A stretch of 64,000 nucleotides of DNA, taken from Siphonodentalium dalli (taxonomy: Eukaryota > Mollusca > Scaphopoda > Gadilida > Siphonodentaliidae). Both the position numbers and the translations under genes were made by a program. A model generated the notes under the pieces. That model did not search any database and was not told the DNA's origin. It was given only the letters and a program-made list of their open reading frames with translations. The stretch lies in contig CP136067.1 in the NCBI GenBank assembly GCA_032622095.1, forward strand, positions 91,878,707-91,942,706, read 5' to 3'. Shown piece after piece: positions 1 to 10,189 of the stretch. Numbering within the stretch: position 1 is the first letter of the stretch; the number at the start of each line of letters is the position of its first letter.

Positions 1-713
1 TTGACAACATGTTATTTCGGCCAATTTGGCCGGTTACTTCATGTGAGTTTTTCATCTGACGTGTGTGTCGGAATAATGATGTGGAGGATTTATGTAAATG
101 TTAGCCCAAACTACATTTCCAAGTAACGATGGTTTTGTTGTTTATTTTGAGGAATAATACCGCGTCAGATGAATTCAGCCCAAATATGTTAACAGTTGTC
201 GTGTAAAACATTCGGCAGTAAGTTAGCGTTATTTAGTATTTGTGGATGTCCTTTAACATGGGGAAAATAGACTACTGCGCTTGAACGAGCATGTGAATTG
301 TCGTTTTTAATGTATAGCAACTTTATAATCAATAACAGAGGCATTCTCTGTCAAATAAGGTCGCTCTATTTACGATACCAATTGGGGAACTTTGTAAATT
401 AAATTACGCGTAAACTTAACCTGCTGCAAATAGAAAAGGTGTCGGAATCGGCGTACTCGCCCCAGGGCTAACTCGCCCAATCGGCGCGTGCCAACTCGGA
501 ATAAAAGGCCAACTCGGAATAAAAGATGCATACGGGGTGTTATATGGCGTTTGGTCCGTTGTTTCTCAATGAATATTATTGAAATTTGGTGTATATGTCC
601 GGGCTGGGACATGGAATACAACAACGTTTGAATTGTTTTTAAATTTACAAATTTGTTGATTTTATTCATTTTGTTTTCGTTCTGAAACACACTATAAAGT
701 GTATATAATATAA
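1..713. other. no gene seen
   Basis: I see no coding signal here. A short tandem phrase (CCAACTCGGAATAAAAG, twice, about 490-525) lies in otherwise unremarkable AT-rich sequence. The 117-codon open frame on the minus strand at 370-723 has no recognisable motif and covers this simple repeat, so I do not call it a gene. Confidence 0.5.
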
Positions 714-1012
714 TAACGAACACGAGACATACATAATTTATGAACTGTTAACAAAAGATATCAAATTCAATACATGACAAAGATGACTCAGTGGAGTTTA
801 TAAAGTGAACATAACAACATTGAGGTAAGAATCTTTTTAAGGAATTCAACTTTATTTAATGATAATAAACACATAAATTAAAATAACAAACATGAGACAT
901 ACATGATTTATAAACTGTTAACAAAAGATATCAAACTCAATACATGACAAAGATGACTCAGTGAAGTTTATAAAGTGAACATAAAAATATTAAGGTAAAA
1001 ATCTTTTTAAGC
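714..1012. repeat. 170-bp tandem duplication (two copies)
   Basis: A block at about 714-840 recurs at about 884-1012 with few differences; both contain GAGACATACAT, then GATATCAAA, then CATGACAAAGATGACTCAGTG. The offset is about 170 bp and the intervening AT-rich part occurs once. It is a local tandem duplication with no coding potential that I can see. Confidence 0.75.
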
Positions 1013-1019
1013 ATTACTA

Positions 1020-2400
1020 AACCGTTTAGCACAGTCCACTTCACTCATCCGATCATCACTAAACTTCATATTTATCTTGATATTGATCTATCAGATGAGA
1101 GCTATCAAATATTTTTTTAATTTTATAGGAAAAAATGGTCGCCAGCGGCCATATTGCATTTACGTTATATGTTATCGCGTCATGTCGATATCTAGTATTA
1201 CTTAGAAATTTCACCTTTCCAGATTCATAATTGCTCCATTGACTGTAACAGATGGAATTATTCCCCTCTTCGGATAGAGTGTCACTGAAACTTTATTTTG
1301 TCAGACTGTCTGTATAGTCACTGATTATATATGGCAATAATCTGTAATAAGATGTAGCACTATTTTATTTTATATTTACATGCAGTGCTGTTTTTATACA
1401 ACAATTCTAATCCCCCCTAGATCATCATGTGATCGACCATACATCGCGCGAGGACCTGGTTGAATTAAGGGGGGTTTTTATGGATAACTTCTGTCCTCAA
1501 GCTAGATTATACTTATGACATTTAATGGCATGTTTCTAACATGGAGGGTTAGATATGCGTGAGACACCACCACTCTTCAATTCACACCAAGTTATCAGCT
1601 GTCATATTCGGATATTAGAACCCATAGCCATGATATATGGTTTATTTTGTGTATACTAGTAATATTGTTATTTTCAGTACCTTTATATACCAGTACTGTG
1701 TATAACAATGCATATACATTAATCCATGTATACATGTATATTGATTCAACGGATTCAGTGGTTTTATCCATCAGTCTATCAAATTTGCGGGGAAAACATG
1801 GCCACAAGCAGTACACCCTGTTAAATTTCGAATTTGAATCAATTGGCGCACCCTGCAGCCAGCTTTTATTGGAGAACTTTTTCTCATGTGGATAGTTTGG
1901 GTCACCGCTAGATGTGAGCCATGTTTTGTTCTCAAGCTGTCCTTGTGAAGACATCACTGCCAGCGGTGATCTTGAATTTTACTATTTTTATGGCTAAATA
2001 ATTTGGTTGATCCTACAGACGACACCCCTTGTCCGATCTTCACCAGATTCCACAATGATCTTCTGGATAACCAGGGGGAGAGTAATCTAATTTTCCCGAA
2101 TTTCGTTTAAAAACATTACCACAGGCAGCAATTTGGTATCTTACTGTTTGATCCTCTTTTGCGTGACTGAATTGTTTAGCAACTGTACAGTCATATCCCT
2201 CATCTGATAGTCACCACACTTTATATTGATCTTCGGGCTGACAACTAGATGGGAGCTATCGAATGCTTTGAATTTTTTTGGAAAACATTGTCGCCAGCAG
2301 TCATCTTCTATTTTGGTTTTTATATACATGTATATCTCTTCATTCGGATAGCCAGTATTACGTAGGTACTTCAACTTTCCGCATTCCTGTCATCATTTGA
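1020..2400 (-). repeat. degenerate repeat, three diverged copies
   Basis: Three stretches (about 1033-1225, 1780-1960 and 2176-2385) share the same order of phrases: a GTCGCCAGCGGCCAT-like core, then a pyrimidine-rich strip, then CAGTATTAC...AACTTTCC. Read on the minus strand they give similar short peptides around FDSSHL, but all are interrupted by stops and frameshifts. They look like copies of one old dispersed repeat, possibly derived from coding sequence. The family is not recognised. Confidence 0.4.
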
Positions 2401-2599
2401 AATATAAAAAATTACCTGATACCATGCACCCTTCAAAATTTGTTTCGTCGTATCTATTTTAATGACTCGTATGGTAATATTGATACAGATATATTTGTCA
2501 AACATTTCTTTGTACAATATACAGGTATTTAGTTTGTAACTAAATCTAGAAATATATAATAGTAGCTGGTGGACCCTACTTCGTCCGGGATGTTCCCCT

Positions 2600-2945
2600 C
2601 TGATTTTCGGAGAATTGCGCGATTTAACCTTGAATTGACCATTTTAAAGGTGAACGTCATGTCGGGTCACGATTTGACCCGCCCAAAACACTCCCCGGAC
2701 AAAAGTCACGACAAAAGTACCCGTCGAAATCCGCCCGGCTTTACCCGATTTGACCTTGAATTGACAATTTTTAATGTCAAGATCAGGTCAGGGTCATAAT
2801 TTGACCCACCCGAAACACTCCTGGGACAAAAGTAACAGTAGGTATTATATTTCGTTGAAATACTTCGTTTTACCAGATTTGACCTTGAATTGATCTTTTT
2901 GAATGTCAAAGTCAGGTCGGGATCAAGATTTGACCCGTCCAAATA
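2600..2945. repeat. tandem repeat, about 130-bp unit, three copies
   Basis: The phrase GATTTGACCTTGAATTGA recurs at about 2610, 2748 and 2877, each time followed by a GTCA-rich strip, a GATTTGACCC element and ACTCC...GGACAAAAGT. The units are 130-140 bp long and clearly diverged. Short open frames on both strands here are products of the repeat period and not genes. Confidence 0.7.
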
Positions 2946-4518
2946 GTCCAGAAACATGCCTACATCAGCACGTTCGAGAACATGGTCCCACGTGAAATTG
3001 GACCCGTCAATATTGCTCCCGGGATCGAAGTAGTCCTACACACAAATTTTTAGTCGGATCGGTCAAGGTCCAGAAACATGCCTATGAGCGAGGTCAAGTT
3101 GACACGTTAAATACCAAATCCGAGTCGGATCAGTCGAGCAGTGTTAGAGTCTATGACACATACACACATGCATTCATGCATACACACATACATACAGACA
3201 GGTGTTCCAAAATGTATAATCGATAGCTACAACAATTATATGGTAGATAGTTCACGGCCGACCTGATGCATGCATCTTAGTTTTCTTGTATAAGATCACG
3301 TATGCTATTGCGTATAGTCACAATTATACTGCACGGTGACATTTGGGTCGTAAACATAGTGCGAACGTATCTGGTGATCATGTAAGGGTCGGAGTATTTG
3401 AAACCTGTTAGATCCTGATCCGAACCACCAAATCACCGATGAGTCGGGGTATTTTTCGTCATATTTCTTATACATCGTAATTACTGGGTCAATAACTACA
3501 ATTATGGGCTTATTTTGATATGTGATAAACACTAAATTCATTCAGAACCCATTCTGTGCGATTTGACATATACAAAAGTTAATAACAAGTCGGGAGATGC
3601 ACGTTAAATTATCAATGGGAAATGCATACAAAAAAGCACGTGCTCGAGTTTGAAGTCAAACAACCATTTACACCTTTGTTTCGGGTCATTGTCATTGATT
3701 GTGTCATATCCTGAACCAAGATACATTGAAGTATACACGCTATAACTCACCTTTCTGTCATTATTCTTCTTCTTTTGCGGGTTAAAAGCCTCTGGAAAAT
3801 TTAACAAGTCGAAATGGGGTCGGAGCCTAGCAAATTGGGGCCGGAGTAAAAATCTGTTAGATCCGATCCTCGAGGAATCGTTGAGCCCCAGTGAACATGA
3901 CTGAGTTAGAATAGGAATCGATCAGTTCTCCCAGGATAAGGGTCGGAGCCATCGACAATTAGAGTCGGAGCTAATGCAACACTTACATTTTGTAGTTCCA
4001 TCTCATAAAAAATTCAATACCTGCAGAATCTGATGACACTTTTTTCACCCTGGGTTCGAATATTCATAGATCATTGTTGACTCGATTGTGTGCCTTGCGA
4101 GTTTTATTTTCACTCAAGAACATTGCCATGAGTTGGAGTTTTGATCCTTGTTTGAGATTTCTTCACTGATCAAGGCGTCGACTGGGCACAATAATCGCAT
4201 CAATTTGTGTAGGATGTCAAACGAATGTTCGCGGGCTTGTGACAAACTGATTTCACAAAACATAACGTAGCAAATAGAGACAACACTAATATTCATCATT
4301 TTCTGCAAACTCCCAGTGGATTTAATACACAATCGCCATTAAAATCGCATTATGACGTGTTAAGAGTCGGAACGGAAATCGCGTTAGATCCAAAACTGCA
4401 GGAATCGTTGAGCCCCAGTGTATAATTGGTTATACCCGACGAAAGCATTGTTAAACAGTTGATGGGTGTATATAACAATTTACTGTTACCTTGAAGAGAA
4501 CTTCCCACTAATACCCGA
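2946..4518. repeat. old repeats with a duplicated 20-bp phrase; no gene
   Basis: No coding exon is supported. The phrase GGAATCGTTGAGCCCCAGTG occurs at about 3875 and again at about 4400, each preceded by a TTAGATCC-rich strip and by GTCGGA words that recur through 3060-3960. This suggests fragments of one old repeat family. Everything else here is low-scoring sequence. Confidence 0.4.
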
Positions 4519-4779
4519 CTGTTACGCCAGCTTTTGAAGTAACTGACCACTTTTGAAGTAGGTCTCCACTTTTGAAGTTAAAAACGCCAGCTTTTGAAGT
4601 ACCTCACCACTTTTGTAATAAAATCGTCAGCTTTTGTAGTAAAGTGAAGTCTCCGCTTTTGAAGTTAAAAACGCCAGCTTTTGTAGTAAAAACACTAGGT
4701 CTCCACTTTTGTAATAACAAAATTACAGCTTTTGAAGTAAACTGACTCAATACATTTTGACGGGCGCTGAACGATTTTC

Positions 4780-5300
4780 ATGACAAAGTCAACCCGATAA
4801 TCCATAGTGGCTATCGCCCATACGAGTGTGACTTGTGACTGAATATATTTAGTGAGTCCGGTTCCGTGACAAAAGAATACACACCGGTAATCAACCATAC
4901 GAGTGTGACGTGGTTTGAATAGCTTTCAGTCATACCAACACAAGAGAAATCACAGTCAATCGCCCATACACGTGTGACGTGTACCAAAATGCACTTAGTG
5001 AGTCCGGTTCCGTGACAAAATACACACCGGTGATCGACCATACGAGTGTGACGTGGTTTGAATAGCTTTCGGTCATACCAACACAAGAGAAATCACACAG
5101 TCAATCGCCCATACACGTGTGACGTGTACCAAAAGGCACTTAGTGAGTCCGGTTCCGTGACAAAATAATACACACCGGTAATCGACCATACGAGTGGGAC
5201 GTGGTTTGAATAGCTTTCAGTTAAACTATCACAAGACAAATCACAGTCAATCGTCCATATACGTGTGACGTGCACCAAAAGGCTTGAGGAACGTTTCTGT
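4780..5300 (+). pseudogene. E1 left arm: decayed C2H2 finger sequence
   Basis: Plus-strand reading gives repeated finger-like phrases: HTVNRPYTCDVYQKA then SESGSVTK, alternating with DRPYECDV. Spacing fits 28-residue finger modules, but almost every module carries a frameshift or stop. At about 4985 and 5120 the second metal-binding Cys of the CxxC is Tyr (CDVY); at about 5260 it is His. This is not a functional gene. The inverted counterpart lies in the right arm at 8420-9000. Confidence 0.6.
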
Positions 5301-5698
5301 GTGAACTGTGAAGTTGATTTATTATATTTTGGCTTCAGTAAACGTGAATCAGTGGACGAATTTGCATGGCTGGTGGATTTAGAGATCTGGTATATTACTA
5401 AAATTATAAGACTTTCTTTATAAACTACACACTTCAAGATTAAAACTAATTGTGGAAATATAAGTGCATGCAATATATCGGACCAGTGACCATTAACAAT
5501 ATAGAATACCAAATAGAATATGTACCTATATATATATTGTGTTTTGATATGTGTGTTTTGTTGTGTTCTGAGATATCTCAAAGTAATTCATCATTGTTTT
5601 TATGTTAAGTTGTCAGTCCATGAGACACCTCAACCTTCCCTGCCTATAGTACACCACTTAGTCTGACCCCAATTGATAGGTGCAACATAGCAATAGTA

Positions 5699-6702
5699 AC
5701 TAGAATGCACTCAGAGAGATGCCAACGTGCGCAAAAATGTAATAAACAATAATTAAAATAATAATTTCACTGTATTTTACTTAATTTATTTTATTTAATT
5801 TAATGTTAGCAAAAAAAGACAATTACCATTTCTCATTTCATCACAGATAAAAGGCAAATTACTATATTAATCATTTAAGTAATTAAAACCAATTCCATGT
5901 TGCCGAAAGGATGAGACTTTAATATCGATTACATTTTTTTCAGTGGCATATTTTGATTTTCATTTTCCGATAGTCAAAGTTGACCAAAGGAGCAATTATA
6001 AAAAAATAATTAATACCATTTGTGTAAATATTGATAGCAGCCAATATGCAACAATAAATATCAATAATTAATCAATAACGATCATTTTATGTAATAATAA
6101 ACTCTTCAAACGGTGTTTGTGTTAACAAATGCGTTTTGTTTTGTGTTACGTCATTCGTCGTATTTGAGCCGGAACTCGGCTGACGGTTAGGCTATTCAGC
6201 CTATTGCGTCGAATTACGAAATCGCGTTTTGAATGTCTCTCTTTTTCCGCACGATAAAAAAAGGTCTTCGCACGAACCAAAAATGATAAAACTTCCCAAT
6301 TGTAAGTAAAAATACCCAAATTAAGGTGTCTGTGTAGGTCCCGAAGGAGTCTATAGACTCTTTGATGTAGAGTTCTGATGGAGAAAATGTAGGTCGATCT
6401 ATTTTTGTCATAACTCTGACGTATTTTGACCTGGGAGAAAAAATCGAAATCGAGGCTCACTACGAGCATGCCAGTTTTAAATATAGAAACAGGGAATCCC
6501 GACAAATGGCGATATCGGCGACAAACAAATAATCGAAAACAACACATAAAATAAACATAGCAAACACGCGGCACAGTAAAAATGTCAGAACGCCACGAGG
6601 TTTTACGTCGTTTTTTGGTGACGTCATTGAGTGAAACGGAGTAGGGTGACACCAACGTACGAATCTGTCTGATCGCCATACTGTTGCGCGAGCGCACGTA
6701 AA
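5699..6702 (-). repeat. R1 repeat, copy A
   Basis: About 1 kb, bounded by ACTAGAATGCACTCAGAGAG at the low end and CGAGCGCACGTAA at the high end. Copy B follows in the same orientation about 150 bp later and copy C lies inverted at 33996-35605. On the minus strand an open frame of 65 codons (6214-6411, starting MTKIDRPT) is intact in all three copies, and a second frame ending LKLACS is intact in B and C but disturbed here. A third, overlapping frame is open for 228 codons. None matches a family I know. No terminal inverted repeats are seen, so the class is unknown. Confidence 0.7.
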
Positions 6703-6854
6703 TATGTATACCATCATATATTGTATTCATGATAGAATATTGATTTAATTTATTGACCATAATAAACAAAAAATATTCAGATAGCAAAATTATTGATGTG
6801 GATGAGAGGCGACAAGGGATCAAGCTATACAATATTATACATAACTATTCAAGA

Positions 6855-7869
6855 ACTAGAATGCACTCAGAGAGATGCCAACGTGCGCAAAAATGTAATA
6901 AACAATAATTTAAAAAATAATTTCACTGTATTTTACTTAATTTATTTAATTTAATTTAATGTTAGCAAAAAAATACAATTACCATTTCTCATTTCATCAC
7001 AGATAAAAGGCAAATTACAATATTAATCATTTAAGTAAATAAAACCAATTCCATGTTGCCGAAAGGATAAGACTTTAATATCGATTACATTTTTTTCAGC
7101 GCATATTTTCATTTTCATTTTCCGATAGTCAAAGTTGACCAAAGGAGCAATTATAAGAAATAATTAATACCATTTGTGTGTAAATATTGATAGCAGCCAA
7201 CATGCAACAATAAATATCAATAATTAATCAATAATTAATCAATAACGATCATTTTATGTAATAATAAACTCTTCAAACGGTGTTTGTGTCAACAAATGCG
7301 TTTTGTTTTGTGTTACGTCATTCGTCATATTTGAACCCGGAACTCGGCTGAAGGTTAGGCTATTCAGCCTATTGCGTCGAATTACGAAATCGCGTTTTGA
7401 ATGTCTCTCTTTTCCCGCACGATAAAAAGAGGTCTTCGCAAGAACCAAAAATGATAAAACTTCCCAATTATAAGTAAAAATAACCAAATGAAGGAGTCTA
7501 TGTAGGTCCCGAAGGAGTATATAGACTCTTTGATATAGAGTTCTGATGGAGAAATTGTAGGTCGATCTATTTTTGTCATAACTCTGACGTAATTTGACCT
7601 GGGAGAAAAAATCGAAATCGAGGCTCACTACGAGCATGCCAGTTTTAAATATAGAAACAGGGAATCCCGACAAATGGCGATATCGGCGACAAACAAATAA
7701 TCGAAAACAACACACAAAATAAACATAGCAAAAACGCGGCACAGTAAAAATGTCAGAACGCCACGAGGTTTTACGTCGTTTTTGGTGACGTCATGGAGTG
7801 AAACGGAGTAGGGTGACACCAACCTACGAATCTGTCTGATCGCCATACTGTTGCGCGAGCGCACGTAAA
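6855..7869 (-). repeat. R1 repeat, copy B
   Basis: Second direct copy of the 1 kb R1 repeat, with the same ends as copy A. Minus-strand frames: 7628-7864 (ends LKLACS; a hydrophobic stretch around LCRVFAMFILCVVFDYLFVA) and 7382-7579 (65 codons, MTKIDRPT start). The 65-codon frame differs from copies A and C at several codons, mostly by amino-acid changes, which argues against strong protein constraint. The short spacer between A and B (6703-6854) is unique AT-rich sequence. Confidence 0.7.
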
Positions 7870-8420
7870 TATAGCATCTAAAGGGAGGTTGGGGATAAAG
7901 TTGACTAATTATTATTTAACTACATCAACAACATCGTTCTATTCATTCTTAATTTTGTTATGCGTTTCATTATGTATTGCTGTGCCTGTCAATTGGCAAT
8001 CAAATTATTTGTATTCGTATATTGTGTTGAATACAGTTTGAATGGAGACTGAACCTTTTGGCATCAAGAACATTGAGATTTGAAAGTTTAACTTTCCCTG
8101 TATAGCGACATAATGCCATCGAATCCGTTATTTTATATACTCAATCATCAGAGGATATGTGAACCCAACGGTTTCCAGACAACACATTACTGGCCCCCGT
8201 GTTTACTAGCTGGCCACGTTTTACTTCGGTTATGTGACATAATTTCAATGATCGAAATTTTTTTTAATGTCGCCTTCCAGAGACGAAGCTAATAAACCAA
8301 ACATTTTCTGCTGTCCCTAACGCGTCGGGTCACCTAATTTCGAGGGTATGAATATGCAATTAAAAGTATATATAAATATACCAACTATTTCCGTTGGAAC
8401 TACTACATCACCTAATTTCG
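7870..8420. repeat. inner part of E1 shared with E2
   Basis: From about 8000 onward this stretch matches 36436-36880 in E2 closely, including the phrases GAACCTTTTGGCA, TATAGCGACATAATGCCATC and TCCCTAACGCGTCGGGTCAC. It therefore belongs to the body of the E family and is not unique DNA. No open frame is shared between the two copies. Confidence 0.65.
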
Positions 8421-9000
8421 ATTAACTATATATGTTGTCATGTTACTGGACTGACAAAACGTCATCAGTCTTGTCTGACTCAATGTCACATCAAACTTCT
8501 TCTGACAAAGGTCGCTCTTGTAAGGGCATTCAATGGTATGGGTTGTCAGGCTGACTGGGAACAATGTTATATACTCGTATGATTGGTCACCTATGTGTGT
8601 TAATATGCTTAGGCAGGGAAACGGACTCACTAAATGCCTTTTGGAACCCGTCACACTTGTATGGCGATGACTCTGTAAATTATCTTGTGTTGGTATGACT
8701 GAAGGCTATTCGAACCACGTCACATTCATATGGTCGATTACCGGTGCGGATTCTTTTGTCACGGAACCGGACTCACTAAGTGCCTTTTGGTACACGTCAC
8801 ACGTGTATGGGCGATTGACTGTGTGATTTCTCTTGTGTTGGTATGACTAAAAGCTATTCAAACCACGTCACACTCGTATGGTCGATTACCGGTGTGGATT
8901 CTTTTGTCACGGAACTGGACTCACTAAATATATTCAGTCACAAGTCACACTCGTATAGGTGATAGCCACTATGGATTATCCGGTTGACTTTGTCATGAAA
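8420..9000 (-). pseudogene. E1 right arm: decayed C2H2 finger sequence
   Basis: Minus-strand reading gives finger-like phrases (CDVYQKA at about 8785; HTIECPYKSDLCQKKFDVTLS further in). The arm is the inverted counterpart of 4780-5300. Modules are broken by stops and frameshifts, and a typical finger Cys is replaced by Tyr, so the sequence cannot encode a normal zinc-finger array. Confidence 0.6.
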
Positions 9001-9302
9001 ATCGTTCAGCGCCCGTCAAAATGTATTGAGTCAGTTTACTTCAAAAGCTGTAATTTTGTTATTACAAAAGTGGAGAACTAGTTTACTACAAAAGCTGGCG
9101 TTTTAACTTCAAAAGCGGAGACCTCACTTTACTACAAAAGCTGGCGATTTTATTACAAAAGTGGTGAGGTACGTACTCCAAAAGCTGGCGTTTTTAACTT
9201 CAAAAGTGGAGACCTACTTCAAAAGTTGTCATTACTTCAAAAGCTGGCGTAACAGGTGTGTGCAGGTGGCTGAATGTCTAAAAGTTGTATGTTTAACATT
9301 AA

Positions 9303-9389
9303 TCTGATTCAAACATTCAAAATATTTTAACTGTGAGTTTTTTCCTGCTTCTCTTACTCGCAGGAGACTTGGAGATAAACCCGGGGCCT
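9303..9389 (+). other. hydrophobic leader plus 2A-like ribosome-skipping motif
   Basis: In one frame the sequence reads a short leader rich in Leu and Phe (SFFLLLLLAG) and then GDLEINPGP. The ending fits the 2A consensus D-x-E-x-N-P-G-P, at which ribosomes release a peptide at Gly and resume at Pro. 2A-like sequences at this place are known in several CR1-type LINEs. The downstream PHD finger is in another frame, so one base was gained or lost between about 9387 and 9400. Stops in frame upstream (9279, 9294, 9300) leave no initiator codon. Confidence 0.75.
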
Positions 9390-9397
9390 AAAAGAGC

Positions 9398-10189
9398 AGA
9401 TATCACCCCTGTGGCTATTGTGAGACCCCAGTAACATGGGAAAGTGGTGGAGCCTGCTGCGATACATGTGACATCTGGTATCACAAAGAGTGCCTAGGCT
9501 ACAACACCCAGGAAATGAGTATACTTAGCAAGAGCAATGTCTCCTGGCACTGCTACAAATGCGATAACATCAATGTGTCCTCATTTTCCTACCATTTATA
9601 TGACACCGACGCCAGCACCAACTACTACGAACCACTTTCAAGACTGAACAGCACATTGGAATCAATATCTTCCAACTTCAGCCCTATGAGAGCAAGTAGT
9701 CCACGGCGGAACAGTGAGAATTGGAAATCTCAAAAAAACACAACCTCTATGACCTCAACATCTGAAATACCATCCTGTCATGTATTTGAGATACAAAAGA
9801 AGACGAATCTGAGATTACTGACAATGAATTGTCGCAGCCTCAAAGACAAGACCCAAGAATTGGCTGCAGCAATTGAGTACATCAAACCGGATATTGTGTG
9901 TGGCACAGAGTCATGGCTGAGTGGCGTAAAACCAGGTAAACCACCAGAACTGGACGCAATCAAGAACAGCGAAATGTTTCCAGCGAACTACTCAGTGTAC
10001 CGAAATGACAGGCCAACAACAGGAGGTGGAGTATTCATCATGGTAAACAACAACATCATTTCCATCGAGCAACCACAACTAACAACAGAGAGTGAAATAG
10101 TGTGGACCAAAATAACACTCCAGAACAACAAAGAGCTCATGGTTGGTTGCTGTTACATGCCACATCGATCCGAGAATACAGTAGATTAG
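9398..10189 (+). pseudogene. LINE ORF: PHD finger and N-terminal endonuclease, broken
   Basis: A C4HC3 PHD-like finger is visible from about 9404: CGYC, CCDTC, WYHKEC, then WHCYKC. After a linker of about 90 residues the AP-endonuclease fold starts (LTMNCRSLKDKT, then GTESWL with the catalytic Glu, GGGVFIMV, GCCYMP). The frame ends at a TAG at 10187-10189, yet the same frame continues with endonuclease sequence (LLAGDFNCPD) on the other side, so this stop is a nonsense mutation. In the intact family this protein nicks target DNA for target-primed reverse transcription. Confidence 0.8.

Larger units (their letters stand above)
4519..9255. mobile_element. E1: foldback-like element with C2H2-derived arms
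   Basis: The ends are inverted copies of CTGTTACGCCAGCTTTTGAA. Each end begins with an array of roughly 20-bp units (TTTTGAAGT/ACTTCAAAAG variants alternating with GTGG, GCTGG and GGAGACC endings; 4521-4740 and 9030-9253). Inside that come decayed C2H2 finger sequences, on the plus strand at 4780-5300 and on the minus strand at 8420-9000, so the arms are inverted repeats of about 0.7 kb. The centre holds two R1 copies. The same architecture recurs at 33531-37664 and partly at 37750-38824. No transposase is seen and no clean target duplication could be found. Foldback-type element is an inference from structure; the superfamily is unknown. Confidence 0.7.

Noticed and set aside
4045-4075. GGGTTCGAAT as a tRNA or SINE B box
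   Set aside because: No A box or cloverleaf arms at suitable distance and no SINE-like tail.
6146-6832. 228-codon minus-strand open frame
   Set aside because: It lies in R1 copy A; the frame is not kept at full length in copies B and C and shows no domain.
9256-9300. An upstream start codon for the LINE 2A leader
   Set aside because: Stops at 9279, 9294 and 9300 in the same frame and no ATG before the motif.
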